Assembly: GCA_038323575.1 (NCBI GenBank)
Contig: JBBQHB010000063.1
Location: 1-31,320 of the forward strand
Length of the DNA stretch: 31,320 nucleotides
Source: CAINVV01 sp038323575
Lineage (GTDB): Bacteria > Bacteroidota > Bacteroidia > Bacteroidales > Prolixibacteraceae
Direction: 5' to 3'
Shown here: positions 8,951 through 16,473 of the stretch, one piece after another
How positions within the stretch are numbered: the first letter of the stretch is position 1
How the letters are laid out: each line of letters starts with the position of its first letter
Position numbers and translations under genes: made by a program
The notes under the pieces: generated by a model
Told to the model about the DNA's origin: nothing
Seen by the model: only the letters and a program-made list of their open reading frames with translations
Database searches by the model: none

Positions 8951-9165
8951 TAAAAAAGCAGATATGAAATTATTATCAAAGCAACAATCAGTACAAGAAT
9001 GAGTAAAGCATACGGACTGCCCATATTAAAGGTGTATCCCAAAGAAGGGTCTATTTTAGGCACCATAATCCGTTTATCGTTTTTATTGATATAGAAAGGC
9101 CCATACCATTTAGCTGGGTCATTACGCATCAATTCAGGGATCACACTTTTGTTCTTTTCTTTCAT
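8950..9165 (-). CDS. Small single-span membrane protein resembling DUF5808
   Basis: A 71-residue protein with a soluble N-terminus and one C-terminal hydrophobic helix (about residues 53-71, YALLILVLIVALIIISYLLF). The middle reads KWYGPFYINKNDKRIMVPK and then GYTFNMGSPYA, which resembles from memory the DUF5808 pattern (W…G.FY.N.DD..I.V.KR…G.GWTLNFA.P). The function of that family is unknown. It lies 50 bp upstream-to-downstream from the next minus-strand permease gene, so it is probably transcribed after it. A coding assignment is supported by the motif match and composition, but the family call was not checked. Confidence 0.65.
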   Translation of the reverse strand: MKEKNKSVIPELMRNDPAKWYGPFYINKNDKRIMVPKIDPSLGYTFNMGSPYALLILVLIVALIIISYLLF

Positions 9166-9215
9166 TTCTGTTTTATTTATTTTCCGCTAAGATGCAAACC
9201 AAATCAACACATTAC

Positions 9216-10466
9216 CTATAGACTATTCATGGCCTCGACCGGATCCAACCTTGATGCAGACCTTGCCGGAACCATGCCGGCAATCAGACCGATGCCGATA
9301 CTGATGATCAATCCGGTAGCGATATTGCCTGCGGTAAGTACAAACTCAAAATCAAAGCTGACTTTGGCTATGTAGGTGCCGATGTAGATAATGAAAAGTC
9401 CGATCAATCCGCCGATCAGCGATAAAATGGTTGCTTCAAAAAGAAATTCGAGCATGATAAAGCGGTTTTTAGCTCCCATGGCCTTTTGAATACCGATGAT
9501 TTTGGTTCTTTCCTTAACGGATACAAACATGATGTTGGCAATCCCGAAACCACCTACCAGGATTGAAAATCCCCCGATGATCCATCCTGCCAGATTTAAA
9601 ACAATAAAAATACTATCGAGCTGCCCGGAAATCAGACTCACTTCATTAAGGGCAAAATCATTTTCTTCTGCAGGTTTGATCCGCCTGATGGAACGCATGA
9701 TTCCTTCGATCTCTTCCAGCATCCTGGCAGCAGGTATTTCATTCTTGCCTTTGACAATGATACTCTGTCCGGCGTCCATTTTGGGATCCACCATCCGGTA
9801 GGCAAATTTAACCGGGATAAGCACCCTATTGTCCATGCTGGTGCCAAACATATCTTCTCCCATCTTTTCGAAAACCCCGACAATCAGAATGCTAAATCCC
9901 TGAATTTTAATACTCCTTCCAACAGGTGAACTTTCAGGAAAGAGCTGGGCAGCCAATTCTGAACCCATCATTCCCAAACTATTGCCTCCGTCAAGTTCTT
10001 CATCAGACAAAGGTCTACCAGCGGCAATTTTCAATCCCCAGGTATCCATCAAACCAGATGAGCCTCCAAGTATTGTCACATTCTCAGCCTTGTTGGTGCC
10101 AAACTGGACAGTTCGGTTGAAACTGTGGAAAAATACCACATTTTGGGCCAGGTTTGATCTTCTTTTGATTTCTTCCAACTCAACAAGTTTTGGAACCGGC
10201 CGGTTAAGATATTTCCACCACGGATAGTCTTTTTCACCCGGGGGCGGCGCCCATGGCCACTTCTGGATATAGACCACATTGCTTCCCAATTTTTCCATGC
10301 TGTTTCTAATTGTGCGTTCCAGCGAATCAATGATGGTAAAAACGGAAATAATACAAAAAATACCGATCGTAATTCCCAGAAGTGAGAGAAAAGTCCTAAG
10401 GGGATTTACAACCAAAGAGTTGTAAGCAAAACGAAAACTTTCCAGAAAGAGCCTTATAAATAACAT
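9216..10466 (-). CDS. MacB-like ABC transporter permease
   Basis: Inner-membrane permease with a MacB-type periplasmic core domain and a C-terminal FtsX domain, but without the fused ATPase found in E. coli MacB. TM1 is at about residues 21-45 (PLRTFLSLLGITIGIFCII). The periplasmic domain spans about 50-270. Three C-terminal TM segments carry the signatures FGIANIMFVSVKERTKIIGI (about 305-325) and QKAMGAK, and the protein ends ARSASRLDPVEAMNSL, the classic end of this family. The length, 416 residues, is normal. Such proteins use ATP hydrolysis by a separate subunit to move a periplasmic partner for export of lipids, peptides or lipoproteins. No ATPase or membrane-fusion protein is next to it. 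It diverges from purH. Confidence 0.86.
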   Translation of the reverse strand: MLFIRLFLESFRFAYNSLVVNPLRTFLSLLGITIGIFCIISVFTIIDSLERTIRNSMEKLGSNVVYIQKWPWAPPPGEKDYPWWKYLNRPVPKLVELEEIKRRSNLAQNVVFFHSFNRTVQFGTNKAENVTILGGSSGLMDTWGLKIAAGRPLSDEELDGGNSLGMMGSELAAQLFPESSPVGRSIKIQGFSILIVGVFEKMGEDMFGTSMDNRVLIPVKFAYRMVDPKMDAGQSIIVKGKNEIPAARMLEEIEGIMRSIRRIKPAEENDFALNEVSLISGQLDSIFIVLNLAGWIIGGFSILVGGFGIANIMFVSVKERTKIIGIQKAMGAKNRFIMLEFLFEATILSLIGGLIGLFIIYIGTYIAKVSFDFEFVLTAGNIATGLIISIGIGLIAGMVPARSASRLDPVEAMNSL

Positions 10467-10506
10467 ACATTGGTTGATTTCAGCCGAAAGTTAAAACAAT
10501 TTTTAT

Positions 10507-10514
10507 TACTTTTG
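10507..10514 (+). promoter_or_regulatory. Candidate -7 box for purH
   Basis: TACTTTTG matches TAnnTTTG and lies 24 bp upstream of the purH ATG. The nearest TTG upstream (10474-10476) is about 30 bp away, longer than the usual spacing, so only the -7 element is supported. Confidence 0.35.
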
Positions 10515-10538
10515 TGAATAATTTACAAGGATTTAAGA

Positions 10539-12062
10539 ATGAGTAATTTAAAAAATATAAAGTCTGCTTTGATCTCAGTCTATTACAAAGACGGATTAGA
10601 AGAGATTGTAAAAATACTGCATCAATCCGGTGTTCTGTTGTATTCGACAGGAGGAACAAAACAATTCATTGAAGAGTTGAAAATACCTGTCACAGCGGTC
10701 GAAGAACTGACCGGTTATCCCTCAATCCTGGGCGGCAGGGTTAAGACACTTCATCCCAAGGTTTTTGGCGGTATTCTGGCAAGAAGAGAGAACGACGGCG
10801 ACAAATTACAGCTTGTCGAATATGATATCCCTGAAATTGATCTGGTCATTGTCGATCTGTATCCTTTTGAGGCAACTGTCGAATCAGGAGCATCAGATGC
10901 CGGGATCATCGAGAAGATTGATATCGGAGGAATTTCCCTGATCAGGGCGGCAGCAAAGAACCACAAAGACGTGCTGGTAGTTTCGCACCAGGGCCAATAC
11001 GGTAAGTTACTGGAACTGCTTAACAGCCAGGAATGTGCAACCTCTCTTGCCGACCGCAGACAGTTTTCCGCCGAAGCATTTGCAACCTCTTCCCATTACG
11101 ATACTTCTATTTACAGCTATTTTGCCGGGGATTCGGACGATCTTTTCCGCCAGAGCTTCAACCAGTCAAAAACGCTTCGTTACGGGGAAAATCCGCACCA
11201 GAAAGGGGTGTTCTTCGGCAATTTCGAAGAACTGTTCGATCAGCTTCAGGGAAAAGAGATCTCCTACAACAACCTCCTGGATATCGATGCCGCAGTTAAC
11301 CTGATTGATGAGTTCGATGAAACAACTTTCGCCATTCTCAAACACAACAATGCCTGCGGATGTGCCTCACGCGAAAACGTCACAGATGCCTTCCGCGCTG
11401 CGTTGGCCGGCGATCCTGTTTCGGATTTTGGCGGAATCTTCGTTACCAACAAAGAAGTTGACGGTGCAACAGCCGAAGAAGCGGCAAAAATATTTTTTGA
11501 AGTGATCATTGCTCCTTCCTATACCAAGGAAGCGCTTGATGTTTTTAAAGCCAAGAAAAACCTGATCGTTTTAATCAGAAAAACTGACGGCATTAATGAC
11601 TACCAATACAGGACCGTTCTGAACGGTGTCATCCTTCAAAACCGGGATACCAAAAAGGAAACCATTGATGACCTTCAAACCGTTACGGTTACCTCTCCTG
11701 AAAAAAACGAAATTGAAGATCTTTTATTTGCCAATCGTTTGGTTAAACAGTCAAAATCGAATACCATTGTACTGGCAAAAGGAAAACAGTTGCTTGCAAG
11801 CGGCGTTGGACAAACATCCAGGGTTGATGCATTGAAACAGGCAATCGAAAAAGCAAGATCATTTAATTTCGAACTAAAAGGAGCCGTAATGGCCTCCGAT
11901 GCTTTCTTCCCATTCCCTGACTGTGTGGAGATTGCCTGTAAGGAAGGTGTTACCGCTGTTATTCAACCGGGAGGATCCATCAGGGACAAGGAATCTGTCG
12001 AATTCTGCAACAACCATCAAATGTCGATGGTTATCACAGGTTTCAGACATTTTAAACATTAA
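10539..12062 (+). CDS. purH: Bifunctional AICAR formyltransferase / IMP cyclohydrolase
   Basis: Catalyses the last two steps of IMP synthesis: formylation of AICAR with 10-formyltetrahydrofolate, then ring closure. The N-terminal MGS-like IMP cyclohydrolase domain (about residues 1-150) shows LYSTGGTKQFIEE and GGRVKTLHPKVFGGIL. The formyltransferase domain follows, with LRYGENPHQKG and the LKHNNACGCAS segment holding the catalytic Lys-His pair. The end GGSIRDKESVEFCNNH…MVITGFRHFKH is typical. Length is 507 residues, normal for the family. It ends 17 bp before mreB, so it may share a transcript with the mre cluster, an arrangement familiar from Bacteroidetes genomes. Confidence 0.97.
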   Translation: MSNLKNIKSALISVYYKDGLEEIVKILHQSGVLLYSTGGTKQFIEELKIPVTAVEELTGYPSILGGRVKTLHPKVFGGILARRENDGDKLQLVEYDIPEIDLVIVDLYPFEATVESGASDAGIIEKIDIGGISLIRAAAKNHKDVLVVSHQGQYGKLLELLNSQECATSLADRRQFSAEAFATSSHYDTSIYSYFAGDSDDLFRQSFNQSKTLRYGENPHQKGVFFGNFEELFDQLQGKEISYNNLLDIDAAVNLIDEFDETTFAILKHNNACGCASRENVTDAFRAALAGDPVSDFGGIFVTNKEVDGATAEEAAKIFFEVIIAPSYTKEALDVFKAKKNLIVLIRKTDGINDYQYRTVLNGVILQNRDTKKETIDDLQTVTVTSPEKNEIEDLLFANRLVKQSKSNTIVLAKGKQLLASGVGQTSRVDALKQAIEKARSFNFELKGAVMASDAFFPFPDCVEIACKEGVTAVIQPGGSIRDKESVEFCNNHQMSMVITGFRHFKH

Positions 12063-12079
12063 AATAAATAACAAATAAT

Positions 12080-13102
12080 ATGGGTATCTTTTCATTTCTT
12101 ACACAGGAAATTGCAATCGACCTCGGCACGGCCAATACCATCATTATTTACAACGGGAAAGTGGTTGTGGATGAGCCTTCTGTAGTTACTATTGATACCA
12201 AAACTGAAAAACTGGTAGCGATAGGCGAGAAAGCGCGCCAGATGCAGGGTAAAACACACTCAAACCTGAAAACCATCCGTCCCTTGCGGGATGGTGTGAT
12301 TGCTGACTTTAATGCCGCAGAACAGATGATCCGCGGGATGATCAAAATGATTAATCCCAAGAAGAGGTTTTTTGCCCCGGCTTTAAAAATGGTTATCTGC
12401 ATACCTTCCGGTTCAACTGAAGTTGAGATACGCGCGGTGCGTGACTCTGCAGAACATGCCGGCGGCCGTGATGTATACATGATTTATGAACCAATGGCTG
12501 CTGCCATCGGTATCGGTCTGGACGTTGAGGCACCCGAAGGAAACATGGTTGTCGACATTGGCGGCGGTACAACCGAAATCGCAGTTATCTCCCTTGGCGG
12601 AATTGTCACAAACAAATCGATCCGGATTGCCGGTGATGATTTAACAGCCGACATCATGGAGCACATGCGTCACCAGCACAATGTGAAAATCGGTGAAAGA
12701 ACAGCCGAAGAGATTAAAATAGTGGTTGGTTCTGCCATGACTGAGCTTGACGATCCACCAGCTGATATGATTGTCAAAGGACCAAACCAGATGACAGCCA
12801 TGCCGATTGATGTACATGTTACCTATACCGAAATCGCACACTGCCTGGATAAATCAATTTCTAAAATTGAAACAGCAATTACCAACGCATTGGAACATAC
12901 TCCTCCGGAACTCTATGCCGACATCTACAAAAGAGGTATCTGGCTTGCAGGAGGCGGTGCTTTACTGCGCGGGCTGGACAAAAGGCTTTACGAGAAATTT
13001 AACATACCGTTCAGGATTGCAGAAGATCCGCTGAGGGCTGTCGCCCGCGGAACAGGTGTTGCACTGAAGAATGTAGATAAATTTTCTTTCCTGCTGCGCT
13101 GA
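12080..13102 (+). CDS. mreB: Rod shape-determining actin homologue MreB
   Basis: Membrane-associated actin-like filament protein that guides the elongation machinery around the cell. The phosphate-1 loop IDLGTANTIIIY is at about residues 13-24, the phosphate-2 loop VDIGGGTTEIAVISLGG at about 157-173, and the adenosine loop WLAGGGALLRGLD near 290. The N-terminal MGIFSFL is the short amphipathic or hydrophobic membrane-contact segment. Length is 340 residues, normal for the family. It is followed after 43 bp by mreC. Gene order purH-mreB-mreC-mreD-mrdA-rodA supports the call fully. Confidence 0.97.
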   Translation: MGIFSFLTQEIAIDLGTANTIIIYNGKVVVDEPSVVTIDTKTEKLVAIGEKARQMQGKTHSNLKTIRPLRDGVIADFNAAEQMIRGMIKMINPKKRFFAPALKMVICIPSGSTEVEIRAVRDSAEHAGGRDVYMIYEPMAAAIGIGLDVEAPEGNMVVDIGGGTTEIAVISLGGIVTNKSIRIAGDDLTADIMEHMRHQHNVKIGERTAEEIKIVVGSAMTELDDPPADMIVKGPNQMTAMPIDVHVTYTEIAHCLDKSISKIETAITNALEHTPPELYADIYKRGIWLAGGGALLRGLDKRLYEKFNIPFRIAEDPLRAVARGTGVALKNVDKFSFLLR

Positions 13103-13145
13103 TCATTTTTTGTCAAAATAAAGCACTTTGTATCGCTGCTGAAAT

Positions 13146-14015
13146 ATGAGGAATCTATTCAGGTTAATCCTAAGGTATCATTACATATTCCTGTTTTTGA
13201 TTTTGGAAATATTTTCGCTTTCGATGGTTGTCTCCTACAACAACTATCAACAGGCAAAATTTCTGACATCGAGTAACGGTATCAGCGGTTATTTCTTCGA
13301 GAATTTCGCAGGCGTATTTCAGGTCTTTGATCTCAAAAAAGCAAACACCGAGCTGGCGGAAGAAAATGCCCAATTGCGTACGGCCCTTCAGCACTATCAG
13401 TTACGCACGCTGAACAATTCGCGCCAAAGTTACCTCTCCGAGCGTAATCCGCTGATTACCATGACGCGCGATTCCCTGAACAAAATTGTTTACTTCTTCA
13501 CTACTGCAAGGGTTATCAATAACTCAGTCAACCAAAGGCACAACTTCCTGACACTAAACAAAGGACGGATTCAGGGGGTTAAACCCGATATGGGCGTTGT
13601 CTCCGCGGGAAGAGTCGTCGGACTGGTTACAAATGTCGGTGACAACTACAGTACGGTTATCTCGATTCTGAACGAGCGCTGGAAGCTGAGTGCAAAAATC
13701 AAGCGGAATGACTTCTTCGGATCTCTTTCCTGGAATGGCCGCGACTACCGCAAAGTACAATTGAACGAAATCCCCTACCATGTTCCCGTGCAAAACGGTG
13801 ACACTGTGGTAACCACCGGATTCACCTCCAGTTTCCCGGAAGGGCTTGAAATTGGTATTGTATCTGAATATTCGCTGGGCTCAGGCAGCAACTTTTACAA
13901 AATTGATGTCGATCTGGCCGTAGATTTCAGAAGCATTGTTCAGGTAGCACTGGTGGAAAACCGGCAGCTGAAAGAGGAAAATAAACTTGAATTACTGAAC
14001 AACGATGGTAAATAA
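13146..14015 (+). CDS. mreC: Rod shape-determining protein MreC
   Basis: Bitopic periplasmic scaffold of the elongasome that activates PBP2 and RodA. One TM helix is at about residues 13-32 (HYIFLFLILEIFSLSMVVSY). A coiled coil follows at about 58-85 (LKKANTELAEENAQLRTAL in part). The double beta-barrel domain contains NKGRIQGVKPDMGVVSAGRVVG and VQNGDTVVTTGFTSSFPEGLEIG (both given in part of their length), the two best conserved MreC motifs. Length is 289 residues, normal for the family. The 3' end overlaps mreD by 11 bp, so the two are translationally coupled. A weak promoter before it (CACTTTG at about 13125) cannot be excluded, but co-transcription with mreB is simpler. Confidence 0.93.
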   Translation: MRNLFRLILRYHYIFLFLILEIFSLSMVVSYNNYQQAKFLTSSNGISGYFFENFAGVFQVFDLKKANTELAEENAQLRTALQHYQLRTLNNSRQSYLSERNPLITMTRDSLNKIVYFFTTARVINNSVNQRHNFLTLNKGRIQGVKPDMGVVSAGRVVGLVTNVGDNYSTVISILNERWKLSAKIKRNDFFGSLSWNGRDYRKVQLNEIPYHVPVQNGDTVVTTGFTSSFPEGLEIGIVSEYSLGSGSNFYKIDVDLAVDFRSIVQVALVENRQLKEENKLELLNNDGK

Positions 14016-14511
14016 CCTGCTTAAATACTCAATTATCTTTGTAGTTTCAGTCCTGCTTCAGGTACTGGTTTTCAACCACATACTTGTTTTCAGAATGATT
14101 TCCCCCTTCTTTTACCTGATTTTCATGCTGTTACTCCCTTACGACACGCCGCGTGCCATGCTGATATTTCTGGGCTTTATCCTCGGTCTTTCGATTGATG
14201 CATTTACAAATACTTTAGGGGTTCATGCCGCAGTTTGCGTTATAATCGGCTTTATCAGGCCTGGCGTACTCAACAAAATTTCCACGCGGGAAACACGCGA
14301 ATCAGTTTCTGCACCAAGAATTTCAACGATGAGCCTGAACTGGTTTATCGGATATGCTGCCATTTTTGTAGCCATCCACCATATCCTCCTGTTCATGCTC
14401 GAAGCATTTACTTTCCAGGGATTCTTTTTTACCATGGCCAGGGCTTTTTTAAGTGGAATTTTATCCATTATTTTGATCGTGATCAGCCAGTTTATATTTT
14501 TCCGGAAATAG
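14005..14511 (+). CDS. mreD: Rod shape-determining protein MreD
   Basis: Small polytopic inner-membrane protein of the elongasome. It is strongly hydrophobic, with about five TM segments: residues about 7-27, 32-50, 52-72, 105-132 and 140-165. The GFILGLSIDAFTNTLGVHA segment is the part of MreD that is best conserved in Bacteroidetes. Length is 168 residues, normal for the family. The ATG overlaps the end of mreC by 11 bp, and the stop lies 6 bp before the GTG start of mrdA, so the genes are tightly coupled. The assignment rests on hydrophobicity, this segment and position between mreC and mrdA. Confidence 0.9.
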   Translation: MVNNLLKYSIIFVVSVLLQVLVFNHILVFRMISPFFYLIFMLLLPYDTPRAMLIFLGFILGLSIDAFTNTLGVHAAVCVIIGFIRPGVLNKISTRETRESVSAPRISTMSLNWFIGYAAIFVAIHHILLFMLEAFTFQGFFFTMARAFLSGILSIILIVISQFIFFRK

Positions 14512-14517
14512 AAAAAA

Positions 14518-16350
14518 GTGAATACCTATACCAAAAGAAAATACCTGTTAATCAGCATATTTTGTCTGGCATCTATTGCCATGATTACCCGCCTTTTTTA
14601 CATTCAGGTTATTGATTCATCTTACAAAATTTCGGCTGCCAGCAATGTTCTGCGCAGGCAGATCAACTACCCTGCAAGGGGATTGGTGTACGACCGCAAC
14701 CACAAACTGATCGTTTACAACCAGGCAGCGTATGATGTGCTGATTACACCGCGTGAGATGAAAGCTTTCGATACGCTCACTTTCTGCAGAATTGCCGGAG
14801 TAGAAAAAGCGGAACTAGTCAGCGAAATAAAAAAGGCCAGAAGCTACTCGATGTACAAGCCTTCCGCCATAATCAAACAACTTTCATCCCACAGGTACGC
14901 TGTTCTGCAGGAGCAGTTGTTCAAATATCCGGGATTCTTTATCCAGGCCCGTACCCTCAGACAATATCCTGCCACCATTGCCTCACACATTTTGGGGTAT
15001 GTCGGGGAGGTTGACCAAAAGAAAATCGACGACGACAAATATTATGAAAGCGGCGACTACATCGGGAAATCAGGTATCGAGCAGGCATATGAAAATGAGT
15101 TGCGCGGAATCAAGGGGATTTCCTACATGATGGTCGACGTACACAACCGGGTCAAAGGATCTTTTGAAGGCGGGAAAATGGATACTTCTGCCGTAATCGG
15201 GAAAAACCTTATCTCCACACTCCATGCCGATCTCCAGGCTTACGGTGAGCGGCTGCTTGCAGGTAAGGTTGGCAGCATTGTCGCCATTGAGCCATCAACC
15301 GGCGAAATTATGATTCTGGCAAGCTCTCCATCTTTTGATCCGGGTATGTTTGTCGGAAGGGAAAGAACCAAAAACTACCTGACCCTGCTCAACGACCCGC
15401 TCAAACCAATGTTGAACAGGGCTATCACCTCATCCTACCCGCCGGGTTCTACCTTTAAAGTTGCCGATGCTATCATTGGATTGGAGGAAGGATTGCTGGG
15501 TCCTGATGTGCGTTACTCCTGTAACGGGCCCAGAACAGTTCCTATAAAATGCACTCATAACCACGAAACACCACTTGCTTTGGAAAGCGCCATACGCGAA
15601 TCCTGCAACTCCTATTTCTTCCAGGCATTCCGGGCGATCATCAACAAATATCCGAATGCTGAGGAAGGCTATGAAGCCTGGCGTAACCATCTTTCAGATC
15701 TGGGCATAGGACACAGAATTGGCGGGGATCTTACAGCTGAAAATGCCGGCAGCGTAGCAAAAACCACTTACTTCGACAGGATCTACGGGAGAAGCCACTG
15801 GAATGTAATGACCATCAGGTCGCTGTCGATCGGCCAGGGTGAATTGTTGCTTACTCCGCTTCAACTGGCCAACATGGTATCGGTGATCGCCAACAAAGGA
15901 TACTATGTTGCTCCGCATGTAGTAAGAAGTATCCAGGATTTTGACCGGTCAGAAAGAACACTCTCTTTCGAAAAGCATGTTACCTCGGCAAATCCATACC
16001 TGTTCCAGGTTATTGCCGATGGTATGGAAAAAGTAGTAGAGTCCGGAACAGCCAGAACCGCCGCCAGGGTGGAAGGACTAGCCATCTGCGGTAAAACGGG
16101 AACCATTCAAAACCCGCACGGTGAAGCTCACTCGGCATTTGTGGCCTATGCACCCAAAGCCGATCCCAAAATTGCCATCTGCGTATATGTTGAGAACGGA
16201 GTTTGGGGCGCACGTTATGCCGCCCCGATCGCCAGTCTGATCATTGAAAAATATCTTAACGATTCGATATCCCCCAAAAGAAAACCATTGGAACAGGCGA
16301 TGCTTAGTGCAGACCTGATATCGGCAATGCACCTTTCGGGCGGAGACTGA
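14518..16350 (+). CDS. mrdA: Penicillin-binding protein 2, elongasome transpeptidase
   Basis: Monofunctional class B transpeptidase that cross-links new peptidoglycan during elongation, working with RodA. It starts at GTG 14518 and has an N-terminal TM helix at about residues 8-28 (LLISIFCLASIAMITRLFYI). The dimerisation domain shows YPARGLVYDRN and GKSGIEQAYE. The transpeptidase domain has all three motifs: S311-T-F-K314 with the active serine, S362-C-N364, and K526-T-G528 followed by T. Length is 610 residues, normal for PBP2. It directly follows mreD (6-bp gap). Downstream, 124 bp that hold a tandem repeat separate it from rodA. Confidence 0.95.
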   Translation: MNTYTKRKYLLISIFCLASIAMITRLFYIQVIDSSYKISAASNVLRRQINYPARGLVYDRNHKLIVYNQAAYDVLITPREMKAFDTLTFCRIAGVEKAELVSEIKKARSYSMYKPSAIIKQLSSHRYAVLQEQLFKYPGFFIQARTLRQYPATIASHILGYVGEVDQKKIDDDKYYESGDYIGKSGIEQAYENELRGIKGISYMMVDVHNRVKGSFEGGKMDTSAVIGKNLISTLHADLQAYGERLLAGKVGSIVAIEPSTGEIMILASSPSFDPGMFVGRERTKNYLTLLNDPLKPMLNRAITSSYPPGSTFKVADAIIGLEEGLLGPDVRYSCNGPRTVPIKCTHNHETPLALESAIRESCNSYFFQAFRAIINKYPNAEEGYEAWRNHLSDLGIGHRIGGDLTAENAGSVAKTTYFDRIYGRSHWNVMTIRSLSIGQGELLLTPLQLANMVSVIANKGYYVAPHVVRSIQDFDRSERTLSFEKHVTSANPYLFQVIADGMEKVVESGTARTAARVEGLAICGKTGTIQNPHGEAHSAFVAYAPKADPKIAICVYVENGVWGARYAAPIASLIIEKYLNDSISPKRKPLEQAMLSADLISAMHLSGGD

Positions 16351-16361
16351 CCCGGAGGGAA

Positions 16362-16417
16362 GGATAAAAGATAAAAGATAAAGGATAAAGGATAAAGGAT
16401 AAAGGATAAAGGATAAG
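16362..16417 (+). repeat. Heptanucleotide tandem repeat, eight copies
   Basis: Eight head-to-tail 7-bp units of consensus GGATAAA fill 56 bp between mrdA and rodA. The first unit is GGATAAA, units two and three are AGATAAA, units four to seven are GGATAAA, and the last is GGATAAG. The near-identity of adjacent units points to slipped-strand expansion. It lies in the untranslated gap 12 bp after the mrdA stop and 56 bp before the rodA ATG, so a change in copy number would change spacing but not a reading frame. Confidence 0.9.
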
Positions 16418-16422
16418 GTAGG

Positions 16423-16442
16423 GGCAGCCCTGTGTGGATGCC
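16423..16442 (+). repeat. Imperfect hairpin after the tandem repeat, possibly REP-like
   Basis: GGCAGCC and GGATGCC can pair around a 6-nt loop, with one mismatch in a 7-bp stem. The surrounding GTAGGGGCAGCCC sequence is reminiscent of intergenic palindromic repeats dispersed in Bacteroidetes and other genomes, but only one copy is in this window, so dispersal cannot be shown. No T-run follows, so it is not a typical terminator. Confidence 0.35.
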
Positions 16443-16473
16443 TTGCAGGTTAACAACGAATGGTGAAATTTTC

